11,690 nucleotides of DNA from an uncultured Collinsella sp. (GCA_900540095.1 UQEO01000060.1:1-11690); one strand, 5' to 3'; positions 1 to 8,412 are shown, counted from the first letter of the stretch. A program made the numbers and translations. Notes: a model not told the origin generated them from the sequence alone.

Positions 1-963
1 GGCGTGGTTGGGCCGGACAGGGCCCGGGGCTCGGTTGCTACCGTGCTCGTGACCCGCGGTACCCTGCACGTGGGCGATACGCTGGTCGCCGGCCTTACCT
101 ACGGCCGCGTCCGCGCCATGCTCGACCCCAAGGGTCGCGCCGTCACCGAGGCCGGTCCCTCCGACGCTGTCGAGATCCTGGGCCTGCAGTCCGTGCCCAA
201 CGCCGGTGACGAGTTCCGCGTGTTCGAGGACGAGCGCGAGGCTCGCGCCCTTGCCGACGAGCGTTCGCTCAAGGCCCGTATCGAGGAGCAGAGCCGCGTC
301 AAGCACGTCACGCTCGAGAACCTCTTCGAGACCATTGCCGACGCCGAGGTCAAGGAGCTCAACCTGATCATCAAGGCCGACGTCCAGGGTTCCATCGAGG
401 CCCTTCAGGACTCGCTCGACAAGATGGATCAGTCCGAGGTTCGCATCAACACGATCCACTCCGCCGTTGGCGCAATCAACGAGACCGACGTCGTTCTGGC
501 CGACGCCTCCAACGCCATCATCATCGGCTTTGGCGTCCGTCCCGACGGTAAGGCCCGCTCCGCCGCCGAGCGCGAGGGCGTCGAGATCCGTTGCTACGAC
601 GTCATCTACAAGTGCCTCGAGGAGCTTGACGCCGCCCGTATCGGCATGCTCAAGCCCACCGAGGTCGAGGTCGCCACGGGTACCGCGACTGTCCTGGACA
701 CCTTTAAGGTGCCCAAAGTCGGTATCGCCGCCGGTGTCCGCGTCGAAGAGGGCGAGATCGCCGCGACCGATTCCGTGCGCCTGGTGCGCGACGGCATCGT
801 GGTCTTCAACGGCAAGATCGCCTCGATGCGCCACTACAAGGACGAGGCCAAGAGCCTCAAGAGCGGTTCCGAGGGCGGCATTGGCCTGGAGAACTTCCAG
901 GACATCAAGCCCGGCGACCAGATCGAGGGTTACCGCATCGACCAGGTTGCCCGTACCGAGTAG
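1..963 (+). CDS. infB: Translation initiation factor IF-2, 3' part (5' end outside window)
   Basis: IF-2 is the GTPase that brings fMet-tRNA to the 30S subunit and promotes subunit joining. About 320 C-terminal residues are present. The N-terminal region and GTPase domain lie upstream of the window. Counting from base 4, residues 10-95 form the first beta-barrel (VATVLVTRGTLHVGDTLVAG). Residues 102-205 are IF2 domain III, with the near-invariant KADVQGSIEAL (124-134) and AVGAINETDVVLADASNAI (154-172). Residues 220-319 are the C-terminal fMet-tRNA-binding barrel, with FKVPKVGIAAG, GIVVFNGKIAS and LENFQDIKPGDQIEGY. The stop is TAG at 961-963. The GTG at base 4 is only an internal codon, not the start. 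The first ten residues fit the family poorly (DRARGS where DKGRGP is usual), which may reflect poor sequence at the window edge. rbfA follows after 11 nt. Confidence 0.97.
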   Translation, partial: GVVGPDRARGSVATVLVTRGTLHVGDTLVAGLTYGRVRAMLDPKGRAVTEAGPSDAVEILGLQSVPNAGDEFRVFEDEREARALADERSLKARIEEQSRVKHVTLENLFETIADAEVKELNLIIKADVQGSIEALQDSLDKMDQSEVRINTIHSAVGAINETDVVLADASNAIIIGFGVRPDGKARSAAEREGVEIRCYDVIYKCLEELDAARIGMLKPTEVEVATGTATVLDTFKVPKVGIAAGVRVEEGEIAATDSVRLVRDGIVVFNGKIASMRHYKDEAKSLKSGSEGGIGLENFQDIKPGDQIEGYRIDQVARTE

Positions 964-974
964 GGGGTAGCGCT

Positions 975-1385
975 ATGAAGCAAACGCAGGCAACCCGCCG
1001 TCTGGGCGAGCAGCTTCGCGAGAAGCTCGGTTATATCCTGCTCTTTGAGGTTTCCGATCCGCGTCTCGACCTGGTTACTCTGACCGCGGTCGAGGTCGCG
1101 GTGGACCGTTCGTTCGCGCGCGTGTACGTGTCGTGCGATGCGATCCGCTACGACGAGGTCATGGAGGCGCTCGCAAGCGCCAAGGGCCGTATTCGTAGCC
1201 TGTTGGCTCGCTCGCTCGATTGGCGTGTCACGCCCGAGCTCGATTTTCGCATCGATCGCTCGACCGATGAGGCCGAGCGCATCACGCGTGCGCTGGAAAA
1301 CGTTCCCGCCACGCTTGCGATCGAAAAGGACGAGGACGGCTATCCGATAGCGGATGCCGCCCAGGAGGCAGCTTTAGATGACTAA
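975..1385 (+). CDS. rbfA: 30S ribosome-binding factor A
   Basis: RbfA binds the 30S subunit and assists late maturation of 16S rRNA, and in many bacteria matters for growth in the cold. The 136-residue product is a typical length. It shows the family's N-terminal pattern RRLGEQLREKLGYIL, then the KH-like fold core SDPRLDLVTLTAVEV followed by DRSFARVYVS. Later comes the segment ASAKGRIRSLLARSL and the PELDFRID strand. The acidic tail (EKDEDGYP and onward) is likely unstructured. A Shine-Dalgarno AGGGGG (962-967) overlaps the infB stop and sits 7 nt before the ATG, so translation is probably coupled to infB. The infB-rbfA order is widely conserved. The last 8 nt overlap nrnA. Confidence 0.95.
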   Translation: MKQTQATRRLGEQLREKLGYILLFEVSDPRLDLVTLTAVEVAVDRSFARVYVSCDAIRYDEVMEALASAKGRIRSLLARSLDWRVTPELDFRIDRSTDEAERITRALENVPATLAIEKDEDGYPIADAAQEAALDD

Positions 1386-2421
1386 TTCCGCCGACCTCGC
1401 CTCGTGCGAGTCTGCAGATATTCAGCGACGCATCCTCGAGCTCATCGAGGGTGCGTCCTCCATTGCGATTTCGGGACATACTTCTCCCGATGGCGACGCC
1501 TTGGGCTCCGTGTTGGGTCTGGGCCTTTCGCTCATGAAGTTTTTTCCCAACAAGGACATTGCGCTGCTGCTGGCAGACGATGATCCGGTTCCGCGCATCT
1601 ACCGCTTTATGGAAGGCTCCGATCGCCTGGTGCCGGCATCTGCGTATACCGGCAATCCTGACCTGTTCATCTCGGTGGACGTGCCGGTCGTCGAGCGCCT
1701 GAACAACTCCGCCGAGGTGCTGCGTCGATCGGCGCATGTGGTGTGCTTCGATCACCATCCAGCGCGCGAGGAGTTTGCCGAGCTCAGTCTGAGGTGCGTC
1801 GAAGCTGCAGCCTGCGCTATGATCATCGACCGCTTCTTGGACAATTGTGGCATTGTCGCACGTGATGGCGTTGCGACCTGTCTGCTGTGTGGCTTGGTTA
1901 CCGATACCGGTCGTTTCCAGTACCAAAACGCCGATGCCGCCGCATTCCATGCGGCCTCGCGTCTGGTTGCCCACGGTGCCGACCCGGCGCGCGTTGCGCT
2001 CGAGGTTTATCAGAGCATGCGCGTTGAGTTTTTGCACCTCAAGTCCATTGTCATGGGTCGCATTAAGACGGTCGCGCATGGGCGCGTGGCGTATAGCTAT
2101 GCCTACCAGAGCGACCTTGAGGCCTGCGGCGTCACCTCGGACGAGTGCGACGGCCTGGTCGATGTGGTGCGTTCGGTGATGGGCGTCGAGGTCTGCATGT
2201 TCTTAAAGGGCATTGAGGGCGATACCAAGGTGCGTGGCAACCTGCGCTCCAAGGGCGACCTCGATGTGTCCGAGATTGCTGCCAACTTTGGCGGTGGCGG
2301 GCATCATGCCGCCGCCGGCTTTTCCAACAACGGAACGATTCGCGAGACGCTCGCCGTGGCACTTCCCATGCTGGCCGAGCTGGTGGGGGAGGATCCCGCT
2401 TCGGTGACCGTCGAGCTCTAA
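1378..2421 (+). CDS. nrnA: DHH/DHHA1 phosphoesterase, NrnA-like oligoribonuclease / pAp phosphatase
   Basis: The family removes mononucleotides from very short RNAs (nanoRNase) and hydrolyses 3'-phosphoadenosine 5'-phosphate. It often replaces Orn in bacteria that lack it. The 347 residues show the DHH domain motifs in order: HTSPDGD (34-40, metal-binding His and Asp), D101 in SVDVP, DHH (125-127) and GLVTDTGRF (172-180). The DHHA1 substrate-binding domain ends in FGGGGHHAAAGF (304-315). Motif I reads HTSPDGD rather than the commoner HxxPDGDA with a basic residue, and VDVP replaces the commoner VDC; both look tolerable. The ATG lies inside the rbfA 3' end, with AGGAGG at 1363-1368 nine nt upstream, so the two are translationally coupled. 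An rbfA-nrnA-truB order is also common in Firmicutes. The exact substrate is inferred from the family. Confidence 0.92.
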   Translation: MTNSADLASCESADIQRRILELIEGASSIAISGHTSPDGDALGSVLGLGLSLMKFFPNKDIALLLADDDPVPRIYRFMEGSDRLVPASAYTGNPDLFISVDVPVVERLNNSAEVLRRSAHVVCFDHHPAREEFAELSLRCVEAAACAMIIDRFLDNCGIVARDGVATCLLCGLVTDTGRFQYQNADAAAFHAASRLVAHGADPARVALEVYQSMRVEFLHLKSIVMGRIKTVAHGRVAYSYAYQSDLEACGVTSDECDGLVDVVRSVMGVEVCMFLKGIEGDTKVRGNLRSKGDLDVSEIAANFGGGGHHAAAGFSNNGTIRETLAVALPMLAELVGEDPASVTVEL

Positions 2422-2436
2422 CTAATTGGATGGTAC

Positions 2437-3369
2437 ATGGCTCGTCGAACGCCTTCTCAATTGAATATGCTACTCGCCGTCGATAAGCCGGTGGGCTGCA
2501 CGTCCCATGACGTGGTTTCGCAATGCCGACGCGCCCTCCATGAGCGGCGCGTTGGCCATGCCGGTACGCTTGACCCCATGGCATCCGGTGTCATGGTGGT
2601 GGGCGTGGGCCAGGCCACCCGTCTGCTGGGCATGCTTACCCTCGATACCAAAAGCTATGTCGCCGACATTTCGTTTGGCGCCGAGACCAATACCGATGAC
2701 GCGGAGGGTGAGGCCGTCCGCACGGTGGCTGTTGCCAACGAGCTCCGCGATCCTGCCTATGCCCGTGAGCACTTGGTCGCCATGCTGGGTCCGCAGATGC
2801 AGGTGCCGCCGGCGTTTTCGGCTATCTCGGTCAATGGCGTTCGCGCCTACAAGTCTGCTCGCGAGGGCAATGCGGTGGATCTACCTCCGCGTCCCGTCGA
2901 GGTCTATGCCGCCGACCTGATCGCCGTGGGCGGCGAGGGTGATACGTGTGTGTGGACCGTGGCGTTCTCGGTGAGCAAGGGCACCTATATCCGAGCGCTC
3001 GCTCGCGACCTGGGCCGCGCCTGCGACAGCGCCGCGCACATTTCCGCGCTGCGCCGCACGGCCTCCGGTGTTGTTTCCATTGGCGCTTGTCATGCGATCG
3101 AGGAGCTTTCTCCCGAGTCTGCGGCTGGCTTTGCCCTGGATCCCATTGCGGCCCTGGGCGCCACGCGTGTTGACTTGCCGGGCAATCTTGCCGACGACCT
3201 GCTTTGCGGCCGACGCATTCCCGTTGAGCGTGCGCTTGCCGATTTCGATGCCTCGAAGGCGCCGTTTGCGTTGGTGCTCGATGGGGGACTCAAGGCGCTC
3301 GCCCGCATTGAGAGTGGCCGCTTTGTTATGGAGCACGTGTTTCCGCAAGCAATCGGCGGTGTTCGATGA
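2437..3369 (+). CDS. truB: tRNA pseudouridine(55) synthase
   Basis: TruB converts U55 in the T-loop of tRNAs to pseudouridine. The 310-residue protein carries LLAVDKPVGCTSHDVV (12-27). The catalytic motif is GHAGTLDPMASG (40-51), with the nucleophilic aspartate at 46. Tyr74 lies in KSYVADISFG, followed by the substrate-binding PPAFSAISVNGVRAYK (124-139) and KGTYIRALARDLG (181-193). The C-terminal third is the less conserved PUA-like RNA-binding part. The ATG at 2437 has a modest GGATGG at 2427-2432. A second in-frame ATG at 2467 would remove only ten poorly conserved residues and cannot be excluded. It lies 15 nt after nrnA and overlaps ribF by 4 nt (ATGA). Confidence 0.97.
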   Translation: MARRTPSQLNMLLAVDKPVGCTSHDVVSQCRRALHERRVGHAGTLDPMASGVMVVGVGQATRLLGMLTLDTKSYVADISFGAETNTDDAEGEAVRTVAVANELRDPAYAREHLVAMLGPQMQVPPAFSAISVNGVRAYKSAREGNAVDLPPRPVEVYAADLIAVGGEGDTCVWTVAFSVSKGTYIRALARDLGRACDSAAHISALRRTASGVVSIGACHAIEELSPESAAGFALDPIAALGATRVDLPGNLADDLLCGRRIPVERALADFDASKAPFALVLDGGLKALARIESGRFVMEHVFPQAIGGVR

Positions 3370-4373
3370 TGTTGTCCGCTCGCGAGCTCGCGCGTGTCTT
3401 TTTCGCGGGCGAGTCGGACGAGGCTCGCATCGTTACTGCCGATACGTTTGATGAGTGCGAGCACTTGGGTGCCGCATCGATTGCCATCGGCGTGTTCGAT
3501 GGCGTTCACCGTGGACACCAGGAACTCATCGAAGCGCTTGTCCGTGATGCCCGTGCCCATGGCTGTAAGGCGGTCGTGGTTACCTTCGATCCGGACCCGG
3601 ACGTCGTGGTAAGCCCTTCGCCCGCTCAAAAATTGATGACAACGGCCGACCGTCTACATGCCTTGGCTCGGACCGGGGTCGATGCAGTGGTGGCCGTTCC
3701 CTTTACGCCTGAGGTTGCGGCGCTTGACCATGTTGCTTTTCTCTCGCTGGTATCGCGTCTGGTCGACATTCGCTCGATTCGCGTTGGCAGTGACTTTAGG
3801 CTGGGTCGTGGCGGCGCCTCGGGCGTTGCCGAGATGCAAGCATGGGGAGCCGAGCGCGGTGTAGACGTCTTTGGTCACGAGCTGCTGTGCGCCGATGGGC
3901 AGACGATCTGCGCTACCCGAATTCGCCAGGAGCTCCGCCGGGGTCATGTTGAGCTTGCCGCCGAGCTGCTCGGTCGTCCGTACATGCTGCGCGGTATTGT
4001 TGCCGGCGGTCGTCACCAGGGTTCCGACATGGGTTTTCCCACGGCAAACATTCAGGTGCCCGAGTGTATTCAGGTGCCTGCCGATGGCGTCTACGAGGGC
4101 CTGGTGCTGGTCGAAGATACCGTGTGGCCTGCCGCCGTCAACGTGGGCCTGCCGCCGACGTATGCCAACGATGCCGCCTCGGCGCATCTCGAGGCCAACC
4201 TGATCGGGTATGCGGGCGATCTGTACGGCGCCTCGGTGTCGCTGGCGTTTACGCGTTGGCTGCGCCCGTCGCGCGTGTTCGATTCGCTGGACGAGCTTAT
4301 CGCGACCGTCGAGGGTAATATTGACGATATCCGTCATCATTTGGGTGAGCAGGGGGTGAGCATCTGTGATTAG
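3366..4373 (+). CDS. ribF: Bifunctional riboflavin kinase / FAD synthetase
   Basis: RibF phosphorylates riboflavin to FMN and adenylates FMN to FAD. The 335-residue protein has both halves. The N-terminal nucleotidyltransferase shows IGVFDGVHRGHQEL (41-54, with the HxGH signature), VVTFDPDPDVVVSP (71-84), GSDFRLGRGG (141-150) and ATRIRQELRRG (183-193). The C-terminal riboflavin kinase shows MGFPTANIQVP (222-232), DGVYEG (240-245), the VNVGLPPTYAND segment (259-269) and LEANLIGYAGDLYG (275-288). The usual VNIGxxPTF pattern is slightly altered to VNVGLPPTY. The start overlaps the truB stop (ATGA) without a strong ribosome-binding site of its own, so it probably depends on reinitiation. A second ATG follows at once at 3369. 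The truB-ribF pair is very common, often followed by rpsO, but here dnaG follows with an 8-nt overlap. Confidence 0.96.
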   Translation: MMLSARELARVFFAGESDEARIVTADTFDECEHLGAASIAIGVFDGVHRGHQELIEALVRDARAHGCKAVVVTFDPDPDVVVSPSPAQKLMTTADRLHALARTGVDAVVAVPFTPEVAALDHVAFLSLVSRLVDIRSIRVGSDFRLGRGGASGVAEMQAWGAERGVDVFGHELLCADGQTICATRIRQELRRGHVELAAELLGRPYMLRGIVAGGRHQGSDMGFPTANIQVPECIQVPADGVYEGLVLVEDTVWPAAVNVGLPPTYANDAASAHLEANLIGYAGDLYGASVSLAFTRWLRPSRVFDSLDELIATVEGNIDDIRHHLGEQGVSICD

Positions 4374-6465
4374 CGATGAGGAGAAAGACCAGGTGCGCGC
4401 TGCGTCCGATCTGGTTGCCATCGTGCAGGAAACGGTTGAGCTCAAGCCCCGCGGCCATGAGTTTTGGGGTTGCTGTCCCTTCCATGGCGAAAAGACCCCG
4501 TCGTTTCATATTATCCCCGCCACGCAGGTGTGGCACTGCTTTGGCTGTGGCGAGGGCGGCGACGTCTTCACCTACATCATGAAGCGCGAGAACCTGAGCT
4601 TTCCCGAGTCGATTCGCTACCTGGCCGACCGTGCCGGTATTGAGCTGCACGATACCGGCGCCTATCGCGAGCGCGGCACCAAGCGCGCCCGCATCTATGA
4701 CCTGTGTGCCGAAACCGCCCAGTTCTATCACACCATGCTTATGCGCGGTAAGGACAGCCGTCCGCGCGAGTACTTTGCCAGCCGCGGTATGGGCGGCGAC
4801 GTCTGCCGCCGCTACTGCCTGGGCTTTGCACCGGGCCGTAACGCGCTGGTGTCGCACCTGTCCCAGGCGGGTTTTACCCCGCAGGAGATGATCGACGCCA
4901 ACGTTGCCGTGAGCCGCGGGCGCGGGCAGCTTGCCGACCGCTTCTACGACCGCGTAATGTTCCCCATCTTTGACGAGCAGGGTCACAACATTGCCTTTGG
5001 CGGTCGCATCATGGGTGACGGCCAACCCAAGTATCTCAACACCGCCGAGACGAGTGTGTTCCATAAAAAGCGAAACCTCTACGGTTTTAATTGGGCCAAG
5101 GAGTTTATCGTCGCGCAGGATACCGCCATCGTGGTGGAGGGTTATACCGATTGCATCGCCTGCTGGGAGGCGGGGATTAAAAACGTTGTCGCCACGCTGG
5201 GCACCGCCCTCACGGAGCATCACGTCAAGACGCTCACCCGCTTTGCCAAGCGCATCGTGTACATGTTCGATGGTGACGCCGCCGGCCAAAAGGCCGCTCG
5301 CCGTGCGATTCAGTTTATCGAGCAGGATTCTATGGATCTGCGTTGCGTGGTGCTGCCCGACGGTAACGATCCCATGGAGTTCATCACGGCGCATGGTGGC
5401 GAGGCACTGCAGACGCGCATCGACGCTGCCGAGCCGCTTATGGACTTTGTTTACCGTTCGCTGCAGGAGTCGAGCGACATCACCACGCCGGGCGGTCGCG
5501 CCAAGGCGCTGGAGGATGCGCTGACGCTTATCTATCCGTTGCGCAACAGCTATATGATCGACACGTACTTTATCCAGATTGCCGACCTGTTGGGTTTGGA
5601 TCTGGAGACCGTGCGTGCGAGCTCGGGCCGTGTGTTTCGCGATGTCGCCAAGCGCGAGGATGCGGAACGACGTCGTGAGCAGAACTATGAGCGCCAGCGG
5701 GCACAGGCTGAGCGGTCCGGTAGCGCGGGCGGTCGGACGTCGGGTTCTTGCGATGCCGGTCGCGGTGCTTGGGCATCGGGCGCTACGCCGCCGGTGTCCG
5801 CGCCGGTCGAAGAAGAGCCGTACGACTACGTCCCGCTCGATGCCTACGGTGCCGCGCCCGTGGAGGTCGTCGACGATCTTCCGCCGATCGATGTGCCTGA
5901 TGGTATGGGCGCCGCGCCCGCCGGTGCCCCGACAGACGCCTCGGCCCCTATGGTTCTTACCGATCTAGAGCGCAAGTCCTTGGCAGGGGAGCGCGAGCTG
6001 CTGACCATGCTCACGAGCTACCCCGACCTGTTCCGCACGTATGCCGACCGCATCTGCTCCATCGAGTGGGTTGACCCACGTCACGAGTCCATCGCATGGG
6101 CTGTTCTGGCAACGCCGCCGGGAACCGATCCTGCAGTCTGCATGGATGCGGCGCGCTCAGTGTGTCCCGATGCGGCAACGCTTGTGAGTGCCGGGCGCAT
6201 CTCGGCGACGAGCAAGCACCCCACCGAGACGAACATCGTGTTTATGCTCGATACGCTCGAGCTCTACACCATCAAGCGTCGCATGCGCGCCGCACAGGCC
6301 AAGCTGCGCCAGGACCGTTCGCTCGATGATGAGGCCCGTCGTGCACTGACCGTGCAGGCCGCGCAGGACTCGCAGCGTCAACGTGAGCTGCAAAAGTCGA
6401 TCGGCGGCGTGGCGGACCCGTTCCGTTTGATTGGTTTGGAGACCGCAGGAACCGAACAGGCCTAG
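4366..6465 (+). CDS. dnaG: DNA primase DnaG
   Basis: DnaG makes the RNA primers for DNA replication and works with the replicative helicase. The start is GTG at 4366, inside the ribF 3' end, with AGGGGGTGA (4351-4359) six nt upstream. The CHC2 zinc finger uses C37, H40, C58 and C61. The polymerase core has DRFYDRVMFPIFD (191-203) and a YLNTAET segment (223-229). TOPRIM metal-binding residues are E258 (VEGYTD) and D302/D304 (FDGDAAGQ). Residues 431-530 are a low-complexity linker: first charged (Arg/Glu), then Gly/Ser, then Ala/Pro/acidic. The end (about 531-699) should be the helicase-binding domain. At 699 residues it is well above E. coli DnaG (about 580), mostly because of this linker. The next gene, rpoD, begins 110 nt downstream, as in the classical macromolecular synthesis operon. 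Confidence 0.98.
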   Translation: MISDEEKDQVRAASDLVAIVQETVELKPRGHEFWGCCPFHGEKTPSFHIIPATQVWHCFGCGEGGDVFTYIMKRENLSFPESIRYLADRAGIELHDTGAYRERGTKRARIYDLCAETAQFYHTMLMRGKDSRPREYFASRGMGGDVCRRYCLGFAPGRNALVSHLSQAGFTPQEMIDANVAVSRGRGQLADRFYDRVMFPIFDEQGHNIAFGGRIMGDGQPKYLNTAETSVFHKKRNLYGFNWAKEFIVAQDTAIVVEGYTDCIACWEAGIKNVVATLGTALTEHHVKTLTRFAKRIVYMFDGDAAGQKAARRAIQFIEQDSMDLRCVVLPDGNDPMEFITAHGGEALQTRIDAAEPLMDFVYRSLQESSDITTPGGRAKALEDALTLIYPLRNSYMIDTYFIQIADLLGLDLETVRASSGRVFRDVAKREDAERRREQNYERQRAQAERSGSAGGRTSGSCDAGRGAWASGATPPVSAPVEEEPYDYVPLDAYGAAPVEVVDDLPPIDVPDGMGAAPAGAPTDASAPMVLTDLERKSLAGERELLTMLTSYPDLFRTYADRICSIEWVDPRHESIAWAVLATPPGTDPAVCMDAARSVCPDAATLVSAGRISATSKHPTETNIVFMLDTLELYTIKRRMRAAQAKLRQDRSLDDEARRALTVQAAQDSQRQRELQKSIGGVADPFRLIGLETAGTEQA

Positions 6466-6563
6466 ATGTTGTGGTCAACCAGCGTATTCTCGCCTATATC
6501 CAGTCCTCTTTTTGGGTATAGACATCAATGTGTGTGCTAAAGTATTGAGTCCTGTGGACTATG

Positions 6564-6570
6564 AAGGGAG
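6564..6570 (+). promoter_or_regulatory. Shine-Dalgarno site setting the rpoD start at GTG 6576
   Basis: AAGGGAG ends 5 nt before GTG 6576, an ideal spacing. The in-frame ATG at 6561 lies before this site and has no purine-rich site of its own upstream (the preceding bases read CCTGTGGACT). The GTG is therefore the better start, shortening the longest open frame by five residues. Confidence 0.8.
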
Positions 6571-6575
6571 AATCT

Positions 6576-7925
<1,350 letters not shown>

Positions 7926-7926
7926 T

Positions 7927-7956
7927 AGTTACGGCGTTTTACCAAACGCCGTAACT
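7927..7956. repeat. Perfect 13-bp hairpin immediately after rpoD
   Basis: Arms 7927-7939 (AGTTACGGCGTTT) and 7944-7956 are exact reverse complements around a TACC loop. The structure begins one base after the rpoD stop and overlaps the second, tandem TAG. There is no T run behind it (TGTCGAC follows), so it does not look like a standard intrinsic terminator. It could protect the mRNA 3' end, act in Rho-dependent termination, or be a dispersed palindromic repeat. Confidence 0.7.
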
Positions 7957-7973
7957 TGTCGACGCTGCGCGGA

Positions 7974-8063
7974 CACCAGAGCGACAACTTGTCATTCAAA
8001 GAGGACGGCATGACCAGAAGGTCTATGCCGTCCTCTTTTCATGCCAATTTGTTCGCTCTGGTG
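7974..8063. repeat. 90-nt nested imperfect palindrome enclosing the rpoD terminator
   Basis: Outer arms CACCAGAGCGA (7974-7984) and 8053-8063 are exact reverse complements (11 bp). After a one-base bulge (8052) the pairing continues with 7985-7987/8049-8051 and 7989-7991/8045-8047. A 6x6 internal loop (7992-7997/8039-8044) precedes the 14-bp inner stem 7998-8011/8025-8038 and an innermost GACC/GGTC (8012-8015/8020-8023). All pairs are nested about one centre near 8018. The symmetry extends well beyond what a terminator needs. It may be a bidirectional terminator, a structured 3' UTR or RNA, or a palindromic repeat element. No protein-coding signal was seen here. Confidence 0.65.
7998..8039 (+). 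terminator. Rho-independent terminator of rpoD
   Basis: A 14-bp perfect stem (7998-8011 with 8025-8038, core GAGGACGGCAT) is extended inward by GACC/GGTC around an AGAA loop. The 3' arm runs into CTCTTTTC, giving a short T tract. It lies about 75 nt after rpoD and should end the infB-rpoD transcription unit. As the arms start with AAA and end with TTT, it could also work on the opposite strand. Confidence 0.85.
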
Positions 8064-8165
8064 CCCGCTCGCTGGCATTGTCAATACATCGGCGTTTCCG
8101 TTGCTGGTGCCGGCAGTTGGGCCGTCCCCAAGGGATCATGGAGAGAAAATTTCTTAAAAAAGTTC

Positions 8166-8193
8166 TTGCCCTGAGCTGATTCGTCCGTATAAT
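8166..8193 (+). promoter_or_regulatory. Sigma70-type promoter of the tRNA-Asn pair
   Basis: A consensus -10 box TATAAT (8188-8193) is preceded, at a 16-bp spacing, by TTGCCC (8166-8171), a 4/6 match to TTGACA. An A/T-rich stretch just upstream (about 8145-8163, AAAATTTCTTAAAAAAG) could act as an UP element, as at strong stable-RNA promoters. Transcription would start near 8200, about 24 nt before the first tRNA. The stretch 8064-8144 before it shows nothing else that I recognise. Confidence 0.8.
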
Positions 8194-8223
8194 AAACTTC
8201 GTTGCTTGAGAGCACGCACCTAT

Positions 8224-8298
8224 TCCTCGGTAGCTCAATGGTAGAGCACGCGGCTGTTAACCGCGCTGTTGTAGGTTCGAGTCCTACCCGGGGAGCCA
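8224..8298 (+). tRNA. tRNA-Asn (anticodon GUU), copy 1
   Basis: Full cloverleaf: acceptor TCCTCGG (8224-8230) pairs with CCGGGGA (8288-8294) with one G-U wobble. The D arm is GCTC/GAGC. The anticodon stem CGCGG/CCGCG encloses a loop with GTT at 8256-8258. The T arm GTAGG/CCTAC carries TTCGAGT. Discriminator G8295 and an encoded CCA (8296-8298) complete it. It reads the asparagine codons AAC and AAU. It differs from copy 2 only at 8291 (G here, A there). Confidence 0.98.
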
Positions 8299-8331
8299 GA
8301 ATTTTCCAGCCTATTCCGTTGGGCTTTAAAT

Positions 8332-8406
8332 TCCTCGGTAGCTCAATGGTAGAGCACGCGGCTGTTAACCGCGCTGTTGTAGGTTCGAGTCCTACCCGAG
8401 GAGCCA
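8332..8406 (+). tRNA. tRNA-Asn (anticodon GUU), copy 2
   Basis: Same cloverleaf as copy 1, offset by 108 nt, with 74 of 75 bases identical, anticodon GTT at 8364-8366 and CCA encoded at 8404-8406. The acceptor stem TCCTCGG/CCGAGGA is fully Watson-Crick because of A8399. The 33-nt spacer between the two tRNAs has no promoter or terminator, so both are probably cut from one precursor. Confidence 0.98.
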
Positions 8407-8412
8407 GGTTGT

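Noticed and set aside
1282..2079. A 265-codon minus-strand open frame opposite rbfA/nrnA
   Set aside because: It is entirely antisense to two conserved genes and resembles no protein family.
4297..5394. A 365-codon minus-strand open frame opposite dnaG
   Set aside because: It lies opposite the conserved zinc finger and TOPRIM codons of dnaG and has no recognisable domain; it is a shadow of GC-rich third positions.
6561..6563. ATG 6561 as the rpoD start
   Set aside because: The Shine-Dalgarno AAGGGAG lies downstream of it and is ideally spaced for GTG 6576.
6466..6575. A specific rpoD promoter in the dnaG-rpoD gap
   Set aside because: TAGACA (6519-6524) resembles a -35 box, but no good -10 element follows at 16-18 bp, and TAAAGT (6538-6543) is too close; it is not firm enough to list.
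7956..8174. A short + strand frame of 72 codons after rpoD
   Set aside because: It runs through the terminator hairpin and the tRNA promoter region, lacks a ribosome-binding site and resembles no protein; the palindrome explains the sequence better.
8222..8407. The tRNA-Asn pair as an att site for an integrated element
   Set aside because: There is no integrase gene and no partial tRNA repeat elsewhere in the window; flanking genes are ordinary housekeeping genes.
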